Shown: one piece after another, positions 32,534 to 33,063 of the stretch
How positions within the stretch are numbered: position 1 is the stretch's first letter
How the letters are laid out: each line of letters begins with the position of its first letter
From: Lachnospiraceae bacterium
Lineage (GTDB): Bacteria; Bacillota; Clostridia; Lachnospirales; Lachnospiraceae
Assembly: GCA_018384375.1 (NCBI GenBank)
Contig: JAHAYJ010000115.1
Location: 1-33,063 of the forward strand
Direction of reading: 5' to 3'
Length of the DNA stretch: 33,063 nucleotides
The notes under the pieces: model-generated
What the model saw: the letters and a program-made list of their open reading frames with translations, nothing else
What the model was told of the DNA's origin: nothing
The model's database searches: none
Position numbers and translations under genes: made by a program

Positions 32534-33011
32534 CTTTCCATTCTCCTTTTTTTAAATTATTTTCCATAGTCGTAATTGTCTTAATGGTAATGAGCACATC
32601 CGACGCCTCCACATCCTGATAAAGACATTGGATAAATTCATCACTGGGCTTATCATATTTTTTGCAGAATTTCTTTCCCTGCTCGGTAATAACAACACGT
32701 TGTTTCCGCTTATCTTTTTCATCCTCCAACAGGTTTACATAACTAGCATCCTGCAATTTCAAAAGAAGCTGCTTCACATTCTGATGGGAACTCCCCATCA
32801 CCTGTGCAAGCTCCTTAAGCGTGGGTGGCTGCTCAAACATCTGGATACAGATCATGGCAAAACACTGTTTCCAGCTGATTTCTTCAAAGAAAAGATTTCC
32901 CTCTGCCTGAAGGCGATTGGTGAAGGCATTTAAGAGGCCGAACAGGAAATATCTCCTTTCCATTTTCTGCACTTTTGCAGATTCCAAAACATTACTTTCG
33001 TCTCGCTCCAT
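32511..33011 (-). CDS. MarR family transcriptional regulator
   Basis: 166 residues. The winged helix spans about 58-115 (PPTLKELAQVMGSSHQNVKQ, then a wing with EKDKRKQRVVITEQGKKF). Dimerisation helices lie at both ends. GGGAGG precedes the ATG at 33011. Directly upstream is a pair of TATGTAATA repeats, a candidate operator. Operon with flavodoxin suggests a response to redox or toxic compounds. Confidence 0.88.
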   Translation of the reverse strand: MERDESNVLESAKVQKMERRYFLFGLLNAFTNRLQAEGNLFFEEISWKQCFAMICIQMFEQPPTLKELAQVMGSSHQNVKQLLLKLQDASYVNLLEDEKDKRKQRVVITEQGKKFCKKYDKPSDEFIQCLYQDVEASDVLITIKTITTMENNLKKGEWKVEKDSSL

Positions 33012-33032
33012 ATACCTCCCTCTTTCTCATAT

Positions 33033-33062
33033 TATGTAATAAGTTACCTTTTATATGTAATA
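33033..33062. promoter_or_regulatory. Candidate MarR operator: direct repeats 21 bp apart
   Basis: TATGTAATA occurs at 33033-33041 and 33054-33062, exactly 21 bp (two helical turns) apart. Between them GTAA-TAAG-TTAC (33036-33047) is an inverted repeat. The window ends here, so the full region is not visible. Confidence 0.6.
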
Positions 33063-33063
33063 T

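Overview
The window looks like chromosome of an anaerobic, low-to-mid GC Firmicute, most probably a Lachnospiraceae-type gut Clostridium. The basis is gene content and order, not a database search. A cysE-cysS-mrnC-rlmB-sigH block preceded by a cysteine T-box is a Bacillota signature. Promoters are sigma-A type with strong ribosome sites. Other family markers are plant-glycan hydrolases with AraC regulators, a giant RND permease of monoderm type, a YmaF-type His-rich protein and small Clostridia-type proteins.

Layout. (1) 1-413: the 3' end of an Rpn-type nuclease/transposase gene with tandem 12-bp repeats, closed by a perfect hairpin. (2) 413-6040, minus strand: an operon of RND permease, TetR repressor and thiamine pyrophosphokinase. 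It starts from a promoter embedded in the inverted repeat that also forms the terminator of the operon behind it; a TetR-like operator sits just downstream. (3) 6078-11757, minus strand: cysE-cysS-mrnC-rlmB, an SGNH hydrolase with VSGN repeats, and sigH. All appear to lie behind one promoter and a Cys T-box riboswitch. (4) 11824-16348, minus strand: DegV, an ABC-F ATPase, a membrane-anchored metallopeptidase-like protein, a glyoxalase-fold protein and ispF with an unusual Cys-rich tail. (5) 16436-18833: GH51 arabinofuranosidase and a divergent AraC regulator sharing a 12-bp inverted repeat. (6) 18838-21889: a ComEC-like metallo-beta-lactamase protein with a Cys-rich tail, two small proteins (one YmaF type), and a TetR-flavin reductase pair behind a consensus promoter overlapped by a palindrome. 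(7) 21972-23087: a small Clostridia-type ORF, three tRNAs (Val-CAC on plus; Met-CAT and Val-TAC on minus), and gene debris (a lipoprotein signal peptide and a PIN-domain fragment). (8) 23140-27674: a class I amidotransferase peptidase, a circularly permuted GH3 glycosidase and its divergent AraC regulator. (9) 27676-31909, minus strand: dCMP deaminase, VWA-like protein, MoxR AAA+ ATPase and LRR protein, tightly packed. (10) 32012-33063, minus strand: a MarR regulator and flavodoxin with candidate operator repeats.

The parts most worth a second look are the RND permease with a roughly 370-residue coiled-coil insertion, the combined terminator/promoter/operator at 5975-6038, the VWA-MoxR-LRR set with a degenerate HExxH-like motif, the repeat-rich SGNH protein beside sigH, and the Cys-rich tail of IspF. 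I did not find a system that I can claim is wholly undescribed.
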